From Iris pallida (taxonomy: Eukaryota; Streptophyta; Magnoliopsida; Asparagales; Iridaceae): 64,000 nt of DNA. The translations under genes and the position numbers were made by a program. Shown here in pieces: positions 54,109 to 64,000 of this stretch (positions are counted from its first letter, which is position 1; the number at the start of each line of letters is the position of its first letter). Location: NCBI GenBank assembly GCA_029216955.1, contig JANAVB010042239.1, positions 59,319 to 123,318 on the forward strand. The letters are read 5' to 3'. A model generated the notes under the pieces. The model searched no databases. It was given only the letters and a program-made list of their open reading frames with translations, and had not been told where the DNA came from.

Positions 54109-55421
54109 TGATGAGAACTAAAATATTGTATTTATCCCTTAATGTATAACATTTCATGCTCATTTTATAACTAAAAGTAAAGGAACTCATTATTCTTATA
54201 TTTTTTTTAGGATGCAACTGGAGACACTAAGTACAAAATGGATCTAAATAGCAATTTTGGACAGTTTTGACACCTTTTACCAAATGAACATAACTTTCTC
54301 GTTCGAAATGCAATTGAGGTAATTAAAAGTGATTTGGAAAAATAAGACAAAGATCTACAACTTTCATATTTTGAGTTTTCGAGATTCAGACTGCATCATG
54401 GACGAAATCAGGCTGAGTTTGAGTCAAAAATGTTGTGAACAAAATTTAGAACCAAAATAACTATTTTCCTACTTGCTCTATGACATAATTTTATTGTTTG
54501 AGAAGTTTTGACTTTTAGAAAATTTGTGGATTGATATTGTGGACTTTAAACAACCAATTTAGAGGGTATAAAAGGGACAACAATTATGAAGAAAGGGGAA
54601 CCACAACACACAACTCTTCTTTCTTCTCCAACTTTTCTTTTAAAGTTTTGATGAACATGTGAGGCTAAAAGTATTGTTGGTCGAAAACAACTGAAGCCTT
54701 GGAATCAATTATTTGTGAGAATTAAATTATTTTTTTATGTTTAATTTATACTTTGAATATTGAATGTTTTTCTATGTCCACTTTCATGGTTGTTTGTTTA
54801 ATTACTAGGAGGCCTACTAGTTTATTATTCATTTGGATCTACCGCTAAATTAGATATCACATCCGTAATTATTTGATTTTTCTATTTGTGAAGCAACCAA
54901 GATTTAATGAATTGCTTTGTTTTATTAGATATTAGGAGAAAATCTTTTGACAAAATTAAATACAATCGCTTGTGCTTGTGTTGTTTTGCTTTATCGATCT
55001 CTTGGTTCTTTAAGAAATTGAGAGATTAAATATTCATCCCCTATCTTAGATTATTTAGTAATTAAAGTTAATTAGGTCGCTTGTATCTAATTAACTAAAC
55101 TAAAGAGAGATAGAAAGATACTTCCAACGATAAATATTCAAAGTATGAGTTAGTTTACGTTTGTACCAATGATCATTTTAAGATCCCAATGGTGAATGTT
55201 GACTGAGACCAATAGTTGTCCCTTTAACTGATTTTAATACTTTAATTGATTTTAACTCTTCTTAAATTTGTTTTTATTATATTCAGAACTCTCTACCCCA
55301 TGCTTGTTCTTATAGCATAAAAGTATACTAATTGCTCTACGTGAGATCGATCATTACTCTTACTGCTACATATAATTCTAAAAGTAAAGGTTTTATTTTG
55401 GGTGCCTGCGACAGCACCCCA
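54109..55421 (+). repeat. E6 right LTR
   Basis: 1313 bp, similar throughout to 50280-51587 with more substitutions than E2's or E4's LTR pairs. Followed by CTTTC at 55422-55426. Confidence 0.9.
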
Positions 55422-55591
55422 CTTTCTGTCCCTTGGCGACCGGAGCAGAGTCTTTGTGCTAACAGCATTGCTTCGCATGCTTGTTGGTCAAATTGCACGA
55501 CCAATATCTTCTCAACGAACCAAGCTTTGTTACATTAGATTGTGCCACCACTTTCTCGTCGGTAAAGAAAGTCGTCCCAATAGAGTCGCCA
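55422..55591 (-). pseudogene. E3 pre-gag start and PBS
   Basis: 55427-55560 resembles the first 50 residues of E2 pre-gag ('AQSNVTKLGS' against 'MQSDAAKLGS'). At 55576-55591 the minus strand reads TGGCGACTCTATTGGG, the PBS, as in E2. The 5' LTR begins four bases further right. Confidence 0.7.
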
Positions 55592-55595
55592 TTTT

Positions 55596-56414
55596 TGTTT
55601 CAATACAAAATGAATCTAGAAAGGTAGAATCTTTTGTATTATTGTAAAGAAAGAGTACAATAAGAATCTTTAATAAGAATTTTGAGTACAATAGAATCTG
55701 GGGATTGAGGTGATGGAGATTAAGTCTACTTCGACTTCCTTACTCCATTGACGATCTGATGTAAAAAATTAATGAAGCTTGGTGGTTGATGAACTCTTGG
55801 CAGCAAGGGAAAACTTTATCACTGAAAGCTCCCTCTATCCCTCTCTTCTAAAAGTTCTTAGTAAAGGTGTAGCATACGTAGCCTCTCTCTGTCCATGTCT
55901 GTGAGGAAGAAACTATCTATATTTATAGCTTTTCTTTACTGGAACAGCTATGTGCATATATGTAGGAAATACACTGTCCTCTGCCTTCGATACACATAAA
56001 ACTGGGTAGGCGCATGAGCCTTAAGGGTTAGTGGTGAGTGAACGTGTTCGAGAATCATATAGCTTGCCACGTGTTTTGAGATGTTCTGCACGAATCACTG
56101 CCATTCCGCACACGACCTATTTTCTATGGATTAGCTATGCGTCAAATAACTTTAGATGCATATCATCTGGTTGCTTACTGTAATATCTTTTCACTGAATA
56201 ATTGTGTTAAACAATACTTTGAACACATAGCTTTTTGACTACATACTACAAAAATACTGTTCTAGAAGTAGTCGCAAAAAACTGCTCCATTTACAGTTGT
56301 TAAAAGTGTAATGATGATGGTGATGTAATTACTGATAGAACACTGCACACTACTCGAGGTTTATTTTTTATACAAGAGACAAAAATACTTCATGCATCAA
56401 ACAGACCATGCACT
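55596..56414 (-). repeat. E3 5' LTR, partial
   Basis: Begins after the PBS with TGTTTCAATAC (E2: TGTTTGCCATG). At 55920-55927 the minus strand reads TATAAATA, the likely TATA box, about 325 bp from the LTR end, as in E2 (about 395 bp). It is cut at 56414 by the E7 LTR, so at least 819 bp remain. Only weak overall similarity to E2's LTR is visible. Confidence 0.65.
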
Positions 56415-58845
56415 TGTCACGACCCGCATCCGGAGTAAGGGTACAAGTGCGAGACAACGTCCCAGCCTACGCCGTAGAAACGGCGTAGAACGTTGGCTAC
56501 ATCTACAGTCTAACAACAGTTATAATATCAAAACCTGTCGAAAATGGTCAACTCCGAACGAAGGACAAGCAATGACAATATAATATACTCAGTTACAAAC
56601 TCTAGTAAGATAGATGATACTTAAAGATAAAGACAACAAGATTAAAAGTATTATCCTAAAAATCCAACACAAATAATACAAGTTCAAAGTCTCATAGTCA
56701 ACAATCTCAAATACAAATACTAAATAATAACAAGCCAAAGTGTAATCTGGAGACAAAGTCCAGTACTAAACTAATCTAGCTAAGCTACTCCAGTGCCTCA
56801 TCGGTTGGAGCTAACCCTTGTTGAACTAGGGTCTCCAAGTCTAAGCCAACTATGCCATAGGGACTGTAGTAGGTAGGACACTCCTCCTCACCATAATCTG
56901 TAAATTTCGTCAACATATCCAGTCAGGATGGAACGAGCACACATCTCCAATAACAGTTCTAGTTAGACGATATTGAAATATAGCAATAAATAAAGAGAAT
57001 ATACAAGGTAAAGTGGTACGTACATGAATCATGGTAAGGCATATGAAGACTGCAAATGAATGTAAGAATAAGAGAACAGTGTATATCATGTACAGGAATT
57101 AGGAAAACTATAATCATTGTGAGTTCAGCTCTAGTTTTAACATGTGATCGGCTTAGGAACTTGCACAGGGAAAATGGCCTGGTAATCATATGTACGGTGT
57201 ATGATTAACACTCACAAGAAATAATATCTTGCACATGGAGGATTTGATCACATATCTACGCTAATACCCTCGCCCCCGACTAGTATAGTGGATCCAACCA
57301 TGACACGTCATGACACGTATTCTCTGAGAAAGTAGCTAGCCTTCGTAGGAATCATATCTATACAATGCACAGGGAACAAGAAAAACTTGTACAAGATATA
57401 ACAAGGAATACAAGGAATAACATCTCATGACGGGATCCAGACAAATACCAATCCATATGAACAATGTGATAAAAGAACAAGGATATCTACTCTAAATACA
57501 AGGAACATAGACGATATCATAAAACAGAATTACTATCAGAGAATGTACTCGTCCGAGATCTGGTGAAAAATATAAACAATATATCTAGGCTCCGAGTGAA
57601 GTTACAGACCTAAAGATGAGATATGCATGAGTTAAATAGGGTTTATCAGTGTTAGGAATGATTTATAGTGTATGCTATGTAAATCTAGGTCAAACTCCAT
57701 CACACCAGGTCAAACTAAGTCACACCAAGTCAAAAAAGTCAAACTAAATCATACTAGGTCATACTAAAGTCGAACTAGGTCATACTAAGTCAAACAAAGT
57801 CAAACTGGTCAAGGTAAGTCAAACAAAGTTAAACAAGGTCAAACAATGTCAATCTAGATCATACTAGGTCAAAGGTTGACCTGTAGTTGACTTTGGTCAA
57901 CTAGTCAACTCTAGTCAACTTCTAATCCAATCTAGGTCAAACTGGGTCAATGGTTGACTCACAGTTGACTTTTGGTCAACTGGTCAACTCTGGTCAACTC
58001 CTAGTCTAATCTAGGTCCAATGTTGACTTGCAATTGACTTTGAGTTAAAATAGTCAACCTTGGTTAAACAGGATCAAATATAAGTCAAATATTCTATTTC
58101 TAACCATTACCTACCAAGATAACCTACTTACCTTATCTCTATAGGTATCTTATATCAATACCTTAAATATCTAGGTAATACCTTAATACCCCATCTACTT
58201 TAGACTAGTAGATAACTCACTATCTTAGACTAATAGATCCTACCATTTCTTTAGACTAGTATATACCCATTTATCTTAACATCCTACTAATATCTTACCA
58301 TTAGACTGTAGGTCAATCTCATTATCTTGTCAATACCTTAGACTTCTCATTTATCCTCCAAGATACTAACTATCCCTCTAAGATACTAACTTGTATCTAA
58401 CACTCTAACTTACTAGTGTCATAATCTCTAAGATACTAAAATATATATATATTTAGGATACTAGCTATATACATCTAACTATCTAATATATATTTATAGT
58501 ATCCTAAATTCTAAGTTAGTAACTAGTAGTATCCTACTCAAGGTAATATGACACACTAACCTATGACACCGAGATACCATCTTACATCTTTAGACTACTA
58601 TCTATCCACTAACTTAGGATACTAATTTCTAATATAGGATACTAACTCTATATCTAAGCTATCCTAGGAAACTAACCAAGAAAACATATACTTTATACCT
58701 ATTGGTATCCCAATATCCTTACCTTGGTTGGAAGTCCAAAACCTTAGTCTACGTATAAATACATTAATCTCCTAATACCCAAACTATAGTTATCTAGCAT
58801 CTATTTATCGGCCCCTAGCTATTAGATAACCAATACCTTAGTATC
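56415..58845 (-). repeat. E7: minus-strand LTR fragment of the E5 family
   Basis: Starts TGTCACGACCCGC, the reverse complement of E5's LTR end. It follows the E5 LTR in reverse through the GCTCG..CCATCCTGACTGG block (about 56920-56950) and the TTGAC-rich block (57670-58075). The last part, 58080-58840, is a low-complexity run of 'ATACTAACTATC'-like sequence. The LTR's 5' half is missing, because E8-type LTR sequence starts at 58846. No genes. Confidence 0.7.
57677..58075. repeat. Expanded TTGAC/GTCAA array
   Basis: About 26 TTGAC cores (20 as GTCAA on the plus strand, six as TTGAC) in 400 bp, in units of about 10-15 bp such as GTCAAACTAG. E5's LTRs have about six in the corresponding place. 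Confidence 0.8.
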
Positions 58846-59905
58846 TATAACGCCCCAGTCCAAAAATACTTAGGACTAGGTACGTATCTATGCCAGCTGC
58901 ATACATACGAAGTATACTCCAATATATGGAAACCTCGTATGAATACATAAGCTATAAAATGTAGTAAACCAAGAGTATTCTAATCTCATCCACAAATGAA
59001 GAATAAAAGATATCATATAATCAACTGTAATAAGTCTTTGTACAATAAGTTGGGCGGAGACAAACCCACTACCAACAAGTAAGGAAAAATATAAATGGAA
59101 ACAGAAATGATTTGGCAAGAGTAGCAAAGAAAGACCCAAGACATGTCATCTCCGAATGAATAGAGAAGATCGCGACCTCGACTAGAACACCTGCAATATC
59201 ACAGAAGCACACACCTAGAGAGATTACCAGGTCCTCAGAGGGACGTAACAAGATACAGGAAGAACATGCCATAAATACTGAATACAAAATATGCCACAAA
59301 GAAAATAAGTGACAAGACAACAATAAGGTATTCTAACTGTACTACTATATTCATGCAGTTAAGAACAAACCTCTAACACATAGGCATCTGGCTCAGGGAC
59401 AGTAATCTCAGGTATGCTCCCATCAGGATACCAGGGACCTCAAAGCATAAAATTCCTCGAATTTCAGAGGCCAGCAGGATCATTAATAGGAAAGTGCATA
59501 AAGGACCCATACATGAAGGAACTGTTCTTCCCACCCAATGCCTAATAGAGTCACATCTACATCTCATATACCTCTACTAACTGTTAAGTCTCCTAATATG
59601 CCTCTATTAGCAGTTAGCCCTAACGCATGCACATGGGGGAACAGCCCATACGCAAGGACCCCCACATGCTATTCGTCTCACGCATCCTCGTGGTGCAACT
59701 GTGTCGAGGCATATGAAATACACTACAAACGGTAGTCCCCTAACTCTAGGTTCATATACAATTAAAGGATAGTAACAAAGTAACTAATAATCACTGAGCA
59801 TGTAGTAAATCAAGAACTGTAATAACTGGAAATAATGAACAGTAATATGTAATAAAATGTAGACTGAATGTAAACAGTATAATGGCAAGGTATCTTGCCT
59901 GGTAG
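58846..59905 (-). repeat. E8a: minus-strand LTR of the E4 family, 3' part
   Basis: Starts TATAACGCCCCAGTCC (E4: TGTAACGCCCCAGTCC) and follows E4's LTR to about 59905 (…AATGGCAAGGTATCTTGCCTG). It then diverges. Clearly more diverged from E4 than E4's LTRs are from each other. Confidence 0.8.
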
Positions 59906-60561
59906 GACGACTGGTGTACTACAATGATCAAGATGGCACGAACTGCGACTTCGGTGTAACAACAATGCAAGGTGGCCTCTGATGGTGGCACAGACAGTTC
60001 TATTGGGTCCAGAAAGGTTAAATTAGTTAGGGTCAATATGAGGAAGTACAGATTGGCGAGGGAATAGTAATAATAGGATGGTTTACGGACAGGAGAAAAA
60101 TCAAAAAATAATGGATAAATATTATATATACGAATTTTAAAAAATATTTATAATTCCTAAAAACTACTTTTCATGAGTCAAAATATTTATAGGAAAAATA
60201 CTTAAAATACTTAAAGTCAAAAAAATCGTTTTCGGCAAAACGCTAAGTTGTCAAAATTGGATATTTAGATAGGAGCTCTATTTTTATTAGTAAAAATAAT
60301 ATTTTATAATAATAAAAATAAAGGAAAATTTGACTTAGGCTAAAACTATATTTTACTAGTAAAAAAATTATTGATAAATATTTTCAAATCTAGAAAACTA
60401 GTTTAAGACAAAAGCCTAATTTTGTTGAAGTAAAATTTTTGGTAAAAACTATCTTCGAAAACGGTTAGAAAATAACATGTCCATAAAATTTCTAAAATAA
60501 TAGTAGTAGTAAATAATTAGTTTTTTTACAATAACAACAACAATATTCAAATGAAAATGAA

Positions 60562-60626
<65 letters not shown>

Positions 60627-61980
60627 CATCAATATTATTATTATTATATCCTTATAACTTAGAAAGTTACAAATAAACACAATTAATATTTTATATTGCT
60701 TAATGAAACATAGAAGTAACAATTTTAATAATAAATATGTATACTATTTTATAATATTAATAATAATAGTAATAATAATTTAATGTGATGATAAACATAT
60801 GCTGTACATTAATACCAACCATCAAAATACAATATGAATTATAAAATATAAACTTTTGTAAGAGGGAAGAGAGCAGTGATAATAAAGAAAGGTGGAGAAG
60901 AGAGGGAGAGGGAGTAGTCGAGAAAGGGAAAAGAAGGGTTCCCGGCGGGGAGGAGGCGCCGCTCGGGAGGAGATGAAGCGACGGCCGGTCGGGTGCGACT
61001 CCCATGGAGGTCGACGGAGGTCGACGAGATGCCGGTGGTTCCGACGAGCGAGAAAGAGGGAGACAGGCGAAGAGGGATCCGGAGTACTGCGGTGGCCGCG
61101 GCCAAGGGAGGCGGCTGAGCTAGTCAGCCACGCACGGGGAGCCGAGGCTGGGCGCTCGACGGGAGAGTCGCCGGATCTAGCGAATTGCGGTGACCTCGGG
61201 GCTACACAGATTCGACAGCGTCGTACGGCAATGGCGAATGGCGGACGGAGCGCGCGGGTCCGGTGGAGGCCAGGTGTGCGGCAGAGGTAGGTTAGCGTTC
61301 CCTATTTCCTCCTTTGGTGATGATGGTGGTGATGTTTATGGGGTCGAGGAGTTTGGAGGAGACGACGGCGCTGATGGTGTGCTGGTGGTGGTGTGGTGAC
61401 GGCTGGTGGCGGTGGTGTGCTGGTGATGGTGTGGTGTCGTTCGGTTGAGGCGGTGGAGGTGGTAGTCGATGGCCGGGGAAGGTAGGCAGAGGGCGATGGA
61501 AGGGTTTGGGTGGTGATGGATGTGGCAGTATTGTGCAGAGGACTGGAACGACGGTTGTGCGTCGTCGAGAAGTGGGGAAACTTGGTGAAGGTGGTGCTGA
61601 CGATGATGGGAGTCGGGTTGGCTGGGTGTGGCCGGAGGTTGTGCCACATTGTTCGGGAGAAAGGGTGTTGTGGTTGCAGTGGTAGGAGCAGTCATTGAAG
61701 TCGGAGGCGACGTAGGGACGACCGACGGAGAGGCAGGCTGTGTCGGGTCGACGAAGGAAAATTTCGGATTTGGGATTTTGTGTCAGGGTGTGTCCGACAA
61801 GGGAGAAATTTATGTATATGTAAAAGTGGCAATAAGAATGGACGGGAGGGGTCATGGACACGATGCACTCACGTTTGGCTGTGGTGGAGAAATTGTGGAG
61901 AACTCAATGAGAAGCTCCCCTATATATAGGGTTGAGGCAATTCTTGTCCAACGTCATTTTCAACATGCATTCATATAGTG
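59906..61980. other. Unassigned stretch with AT-rich part and GC-rich island
   Basis: 60080-60880 is AT-rich with an (AAT)n/(ATT)n stretch at 60563-60625. 60880-61780 is GC-rich with many CpG, in contrast to everything around it. On the minus strand, CTATATATAG at 61920-61929 would fit a TATA box driving leftward transcription, so it may be the U3/R part of the E8a LTR. Open frames here (plus 60892-61290; minus 61861-61292) are low-complexity Arg/Gly or Pro/His/Ser strings without motifs. I recognise no gene. Confidence 0.5.
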
Positions 61981-62743
61981 CGGTGATATACTATACTTAT
62001 CACTAACCATAGCATGGAAGGATGTCTTGTCACGGAATAGTGAGCCATACTTTGTCCTTGTTTCGTTGTAGGTGTGGTTCACTGTTTCAATGATAAGATA
62101 TGGGACGGTATGGAGGTTCGAATTATTCAGTTCGCATTATAGCATATAATAGTATTTTGTCGTAGAATAGTATGCCACCCATTGTTCTTGTCTGGTTGTA
62201 TATGTGGTTCACTGCTTCAATGGCAGAATACTGAACTGTGTTGTGATTCGAGCAATTTAATTTATATTTATATTTATTCAGTTCATAATATGGCATGTTC
62301 CTTTTGTATTTTGTTACATCCCTCTAAAGGCCAGGTGATCTCTCAAGGTTATTGCGGAGCACTTGTAGATAGATAGATGGTATATTTGCGACTTCATGCT
62401 TCAGGTACTGCTATGTAGTATTATTTTATTATTCTTTCATGTTTTATCTATTTCTCATCATGATATACTCTGCTCATTAGCCTAGTTTTGCAAACTTATT
62501 CAATTTTGAATTTGCTCAAACATGTGTATTACAGGGTGGCGCCCGATTATATTACATATCGTTCATTCTTGCTTTATTTACCTATATGTGGATTGAGATA
62601 TAGTTGTGATAGTATAGGTTTAGTACACTTCTTTAGCGTAGTACACCTAACGTAAGTCTATTAAATTGGGATCTTACGCTATATCGTATTAGCCGGCATG
62701 CTTGCGTTGCTAGTCATATATACTTTGGGACTATGGTGGGACA
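61981..62743 (+). repeat. E8b: plus-strand LTR of the E4 family, 3' part
   Basis: 62285-62345 matches the reverse complement of E4's LTR (ATGGCATG, TTGTTAC.TCCCTCT, AGG.C..GGT.ATCTCTC). The end (…TTTGGGACTATGGTGGGACA) matches E4's GGGACTGGGGCGTTACA end. 62020-62260 holds two diverged tandem copies of a roughly 125-bp unit containing TGTGGTTCACTG. The orientation is opposite to E8a. Confidence 0.6.
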
Positions 62744-62802
62744 TACTTTTTTGGTGGCCCATGTAGGTCGAGATTAAATCATTTCGGTTACGCTACTGTA
62801 CC
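62744..62802 (+). other. E8b leader
   Basis: TTTTTTGGTGGCCCATGTAGG..CGAG..TTTCGGTTACG.TA.TGTACC matches the reverse complement of E4 32757-32815 closely up to position 62802, then stops abruptly. Confidence 0.65.
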
Positions 62803-64000
62803 TGTAGAAGCATGAAAAATCTCAGCTGATGACATCCCTTCGCCAAAGATCAGATGATACAAAGGCTTAGCCCAAGTGCTAAAAAGACAAAATAGAAGAT
62901 ATAGAAAGAACTCCCTTATGTGTCACGTCTACCAAAGTCTAGTACAGACATATCGAGACTACACAAAAAGGACTAATTCTGTTCGTCTACAAAGAATCTG
63001 GTACAGATTCGACTGAGCCTAGAGGGGTCTACAAGGGATTCGGTCTTCGTCAAAGCGCAGCCCTTATTCTTCATGCCAGAAGATTGACCTCCATTGAGGC
63101 ATATTCTGACCTTTTTATCGGCGCAGCCTTCTAGAAGCATATCAGCCTCTGGCCAAAGCAAGCAGCTTCCTGAAGTAGTCATTGTCATGAGCCTTCAAAG
63201 AGCACAACAGGTCGCGAAGCCCTGAATGGGGAGGACATAGCACAACCTGTGGCTCTTTCGGTTGGCTATCCACCCATGACCTAGGTCGTTAGAACCTCGA
63301 AGATCCCCCAGACGTCGCCCAGAGTTGAACTCCCTAAGAAGGACATTTATTTACTTCTTAAGGGCAGCAATGGCTCCTTCTACACAGAGTTCTTCTATAA
63401 GAACATGGCTCCGATGAACGAGAAAAGCCTCAACCAACAGCCAACTTATACAAGACCGATCGTCGCTCGAAGTTAAGTTTGGATCTCGCATGGTAGTGAA
63501 GGATGCCAAGAAGAAGACAACGACTCTTCAGAGGAGAACTTTCTCTTTTATAGGACCGAGAATGGCCCAGAGTGCATGCTACATGTCCGACGGTCAGAAT
63601 TTTTACATTAATGGGATGAACGTAAGACTCAGCACGATGAATGTCAGTCTTAGACCCTTGGAATTCCCCATATTAAAGTAGAAATTAAGAGGAAAGTCCT
63701 TAAAAAGTGGTATTTATCGCTCTTTACTTCAGAAGCTAAAGACTTCAAGCTAGGGGGACAGCTGCTCGCCTGCGCCAATCTCAGAAGCAAGATGGTGGTA
63801 GGCCCCACCCTTTCGTTACTTCAGAAACCAGTGTCTTCACTCCAAAGGTGCAGCTACCTGCCTGCGCCAATCCCAGACACACAAGGGTGTTATATCCTTT
63901 CCTCCAAAGCCAACGCCTTCAAAGTTCAGAGGTGCAGCTACTTATATGCGTCCACATGAGGCACAGGATGGTGATATGTTCACACCATCTCCATTCCCAC
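62803..64000 (+). repeat. E9: probable start of another Tat-type LTR (runs off window)
   Basis: The E8b leader stops exactly where TGTAGAAGCATGAAAAAT begins. These 18 bases are identical to the first bases of E2's LTR in element orientation. The rest does not resemble E2. 63757-63970 has about three diverged copies of an 85-90-bp unit around GCAGCTACCTGCCTGCGCCA. The 63-codon open frame at 63490-63681 has no recognised motif. Only the LTR start is in view; GTACC (62798-62802) would be its duplication. Confidence 0.45.

Larger units (their letters stand above)
50280..55421 (+). mobile_element. E6: Athila-type element lacking pol, 5.1 kb
   Basis: LTRs 50280-51587 and 54109-55421, perfect CTTTC duplication (50275-50279 and 55422-55426). 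The PBS at 51593 (TGGCACCATTGTCGGGAG) matches the Athila tRNA-Asp type, with what look like CpG-decay changes, and the polypurine tract is GTTAAGTGTGGGGGT (54091-54105). The interior of 2.5 kb encodes only Athila gag remnants. It is inserted in E3's pre-gag region in the opposite orientation. Confidence 0.9.

Noticed and set aside
61292..61861. 189-codon minus-strand frame rich in Pro, His and Ser, and the overlapping 132-codon plus-strand frame 60892-61290
   Set aside because: Low-complexity, overlapping frames open on both strands in GC-rich DNA; no motif or splice signal that singles one out.
1..64000. Search for host genes, tRNA, rRNA and snoRNA
   Set aside because: Nothing convincing; every stretch can be placed in, or next to, an LTR element or low-complexity DNA, apart from 59906-61980, which remains unassigned.

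Overview
The window is about 64 kb of plant nuclear heterochromatin. It consists almost entirely of nested LTR retrotransposons of the Ty3/Gypsy superfamily, and I recognise no host gene, tRNA, rRNA or CRISPR array. Plant origin follows from the lineages present: Tat (Ogre/Retand-like, with a second RNase H and an antisense plant-mobile-domain gene), Athila, and chromovirus Tekay/Del-like elements with very long LTRs. The species cannot be told from the sequence. I name the elements E1 to E9.

Layout, left to right. E1 is a Tat element on the minus strand. Its 3' part fills 1-8078: an antisense, intron-containing plant-mobile-domain pseudogene on the plus strand at 69-4059, then integrase, RNase H and RT on the minus strand. 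A complete second Tat element, E2 (8079-21592), is inserted in E1's pol gene. E2 has 1474/1476-bp LTRs, a TTGAG target-site duplication, a PBS, a polypurine tract, TATA boxes, an intact 538-codon pre-gag ORF, broken gag-PR-RT-RH-aRH-IN, and a small spliced antisense gene with its own TATA box. E1 resumes at 21598 and stops near 22305, where it is joined to the RT of a third and older Tat element, E3.

E3 (minus strand) is split into 22312-24296, 46344-50279 and 55422-56414. The first gap holds E5 (24297-46343), a gag-only Tekay-like element with LTRs of about 4.7-4.9 kb. E5's left LTR is itself interrupted by E4 (26032-36291, TSD TTAAG), an element with 3.5-kb LTRs and no recognisable coding capacity. 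The second gap holds E6 (50280-55421, TSD CTTTC), a pol-less Athila derivative.

The right end (56415-64000) is a stack of LTR pieces: a minus-strand LTR fragment of the E5 family (E7), E4-family LTR sequence in both orientations (E8), and probably the start of another Tat-type LTR (E9) running off the window.

Relative order of events from nesting: E3 before E5 before E4; E3 before E6; E1 before E2. Nearly all proteins are interrupted by stops and frameshifts, and most stops look like C-to-T changes at Gln, Arg or Trp codons, as expected of methylated, silenced repeats. The points that go beyond routine annotation are these: the antisense spliced gene; a short GCCGCATG-type motif scattered through E2's LTR, its untranslated DNA, the intron and even the pre-gag coding sequence; a repeat family shared by E1 and E2 exactly where the sense pol and antisense gene converge; the gag-only element with giant LTRs; an expanded TTGAC (W-box-like) array; and a pol-to-gag chimeric junction between E1 and E3.
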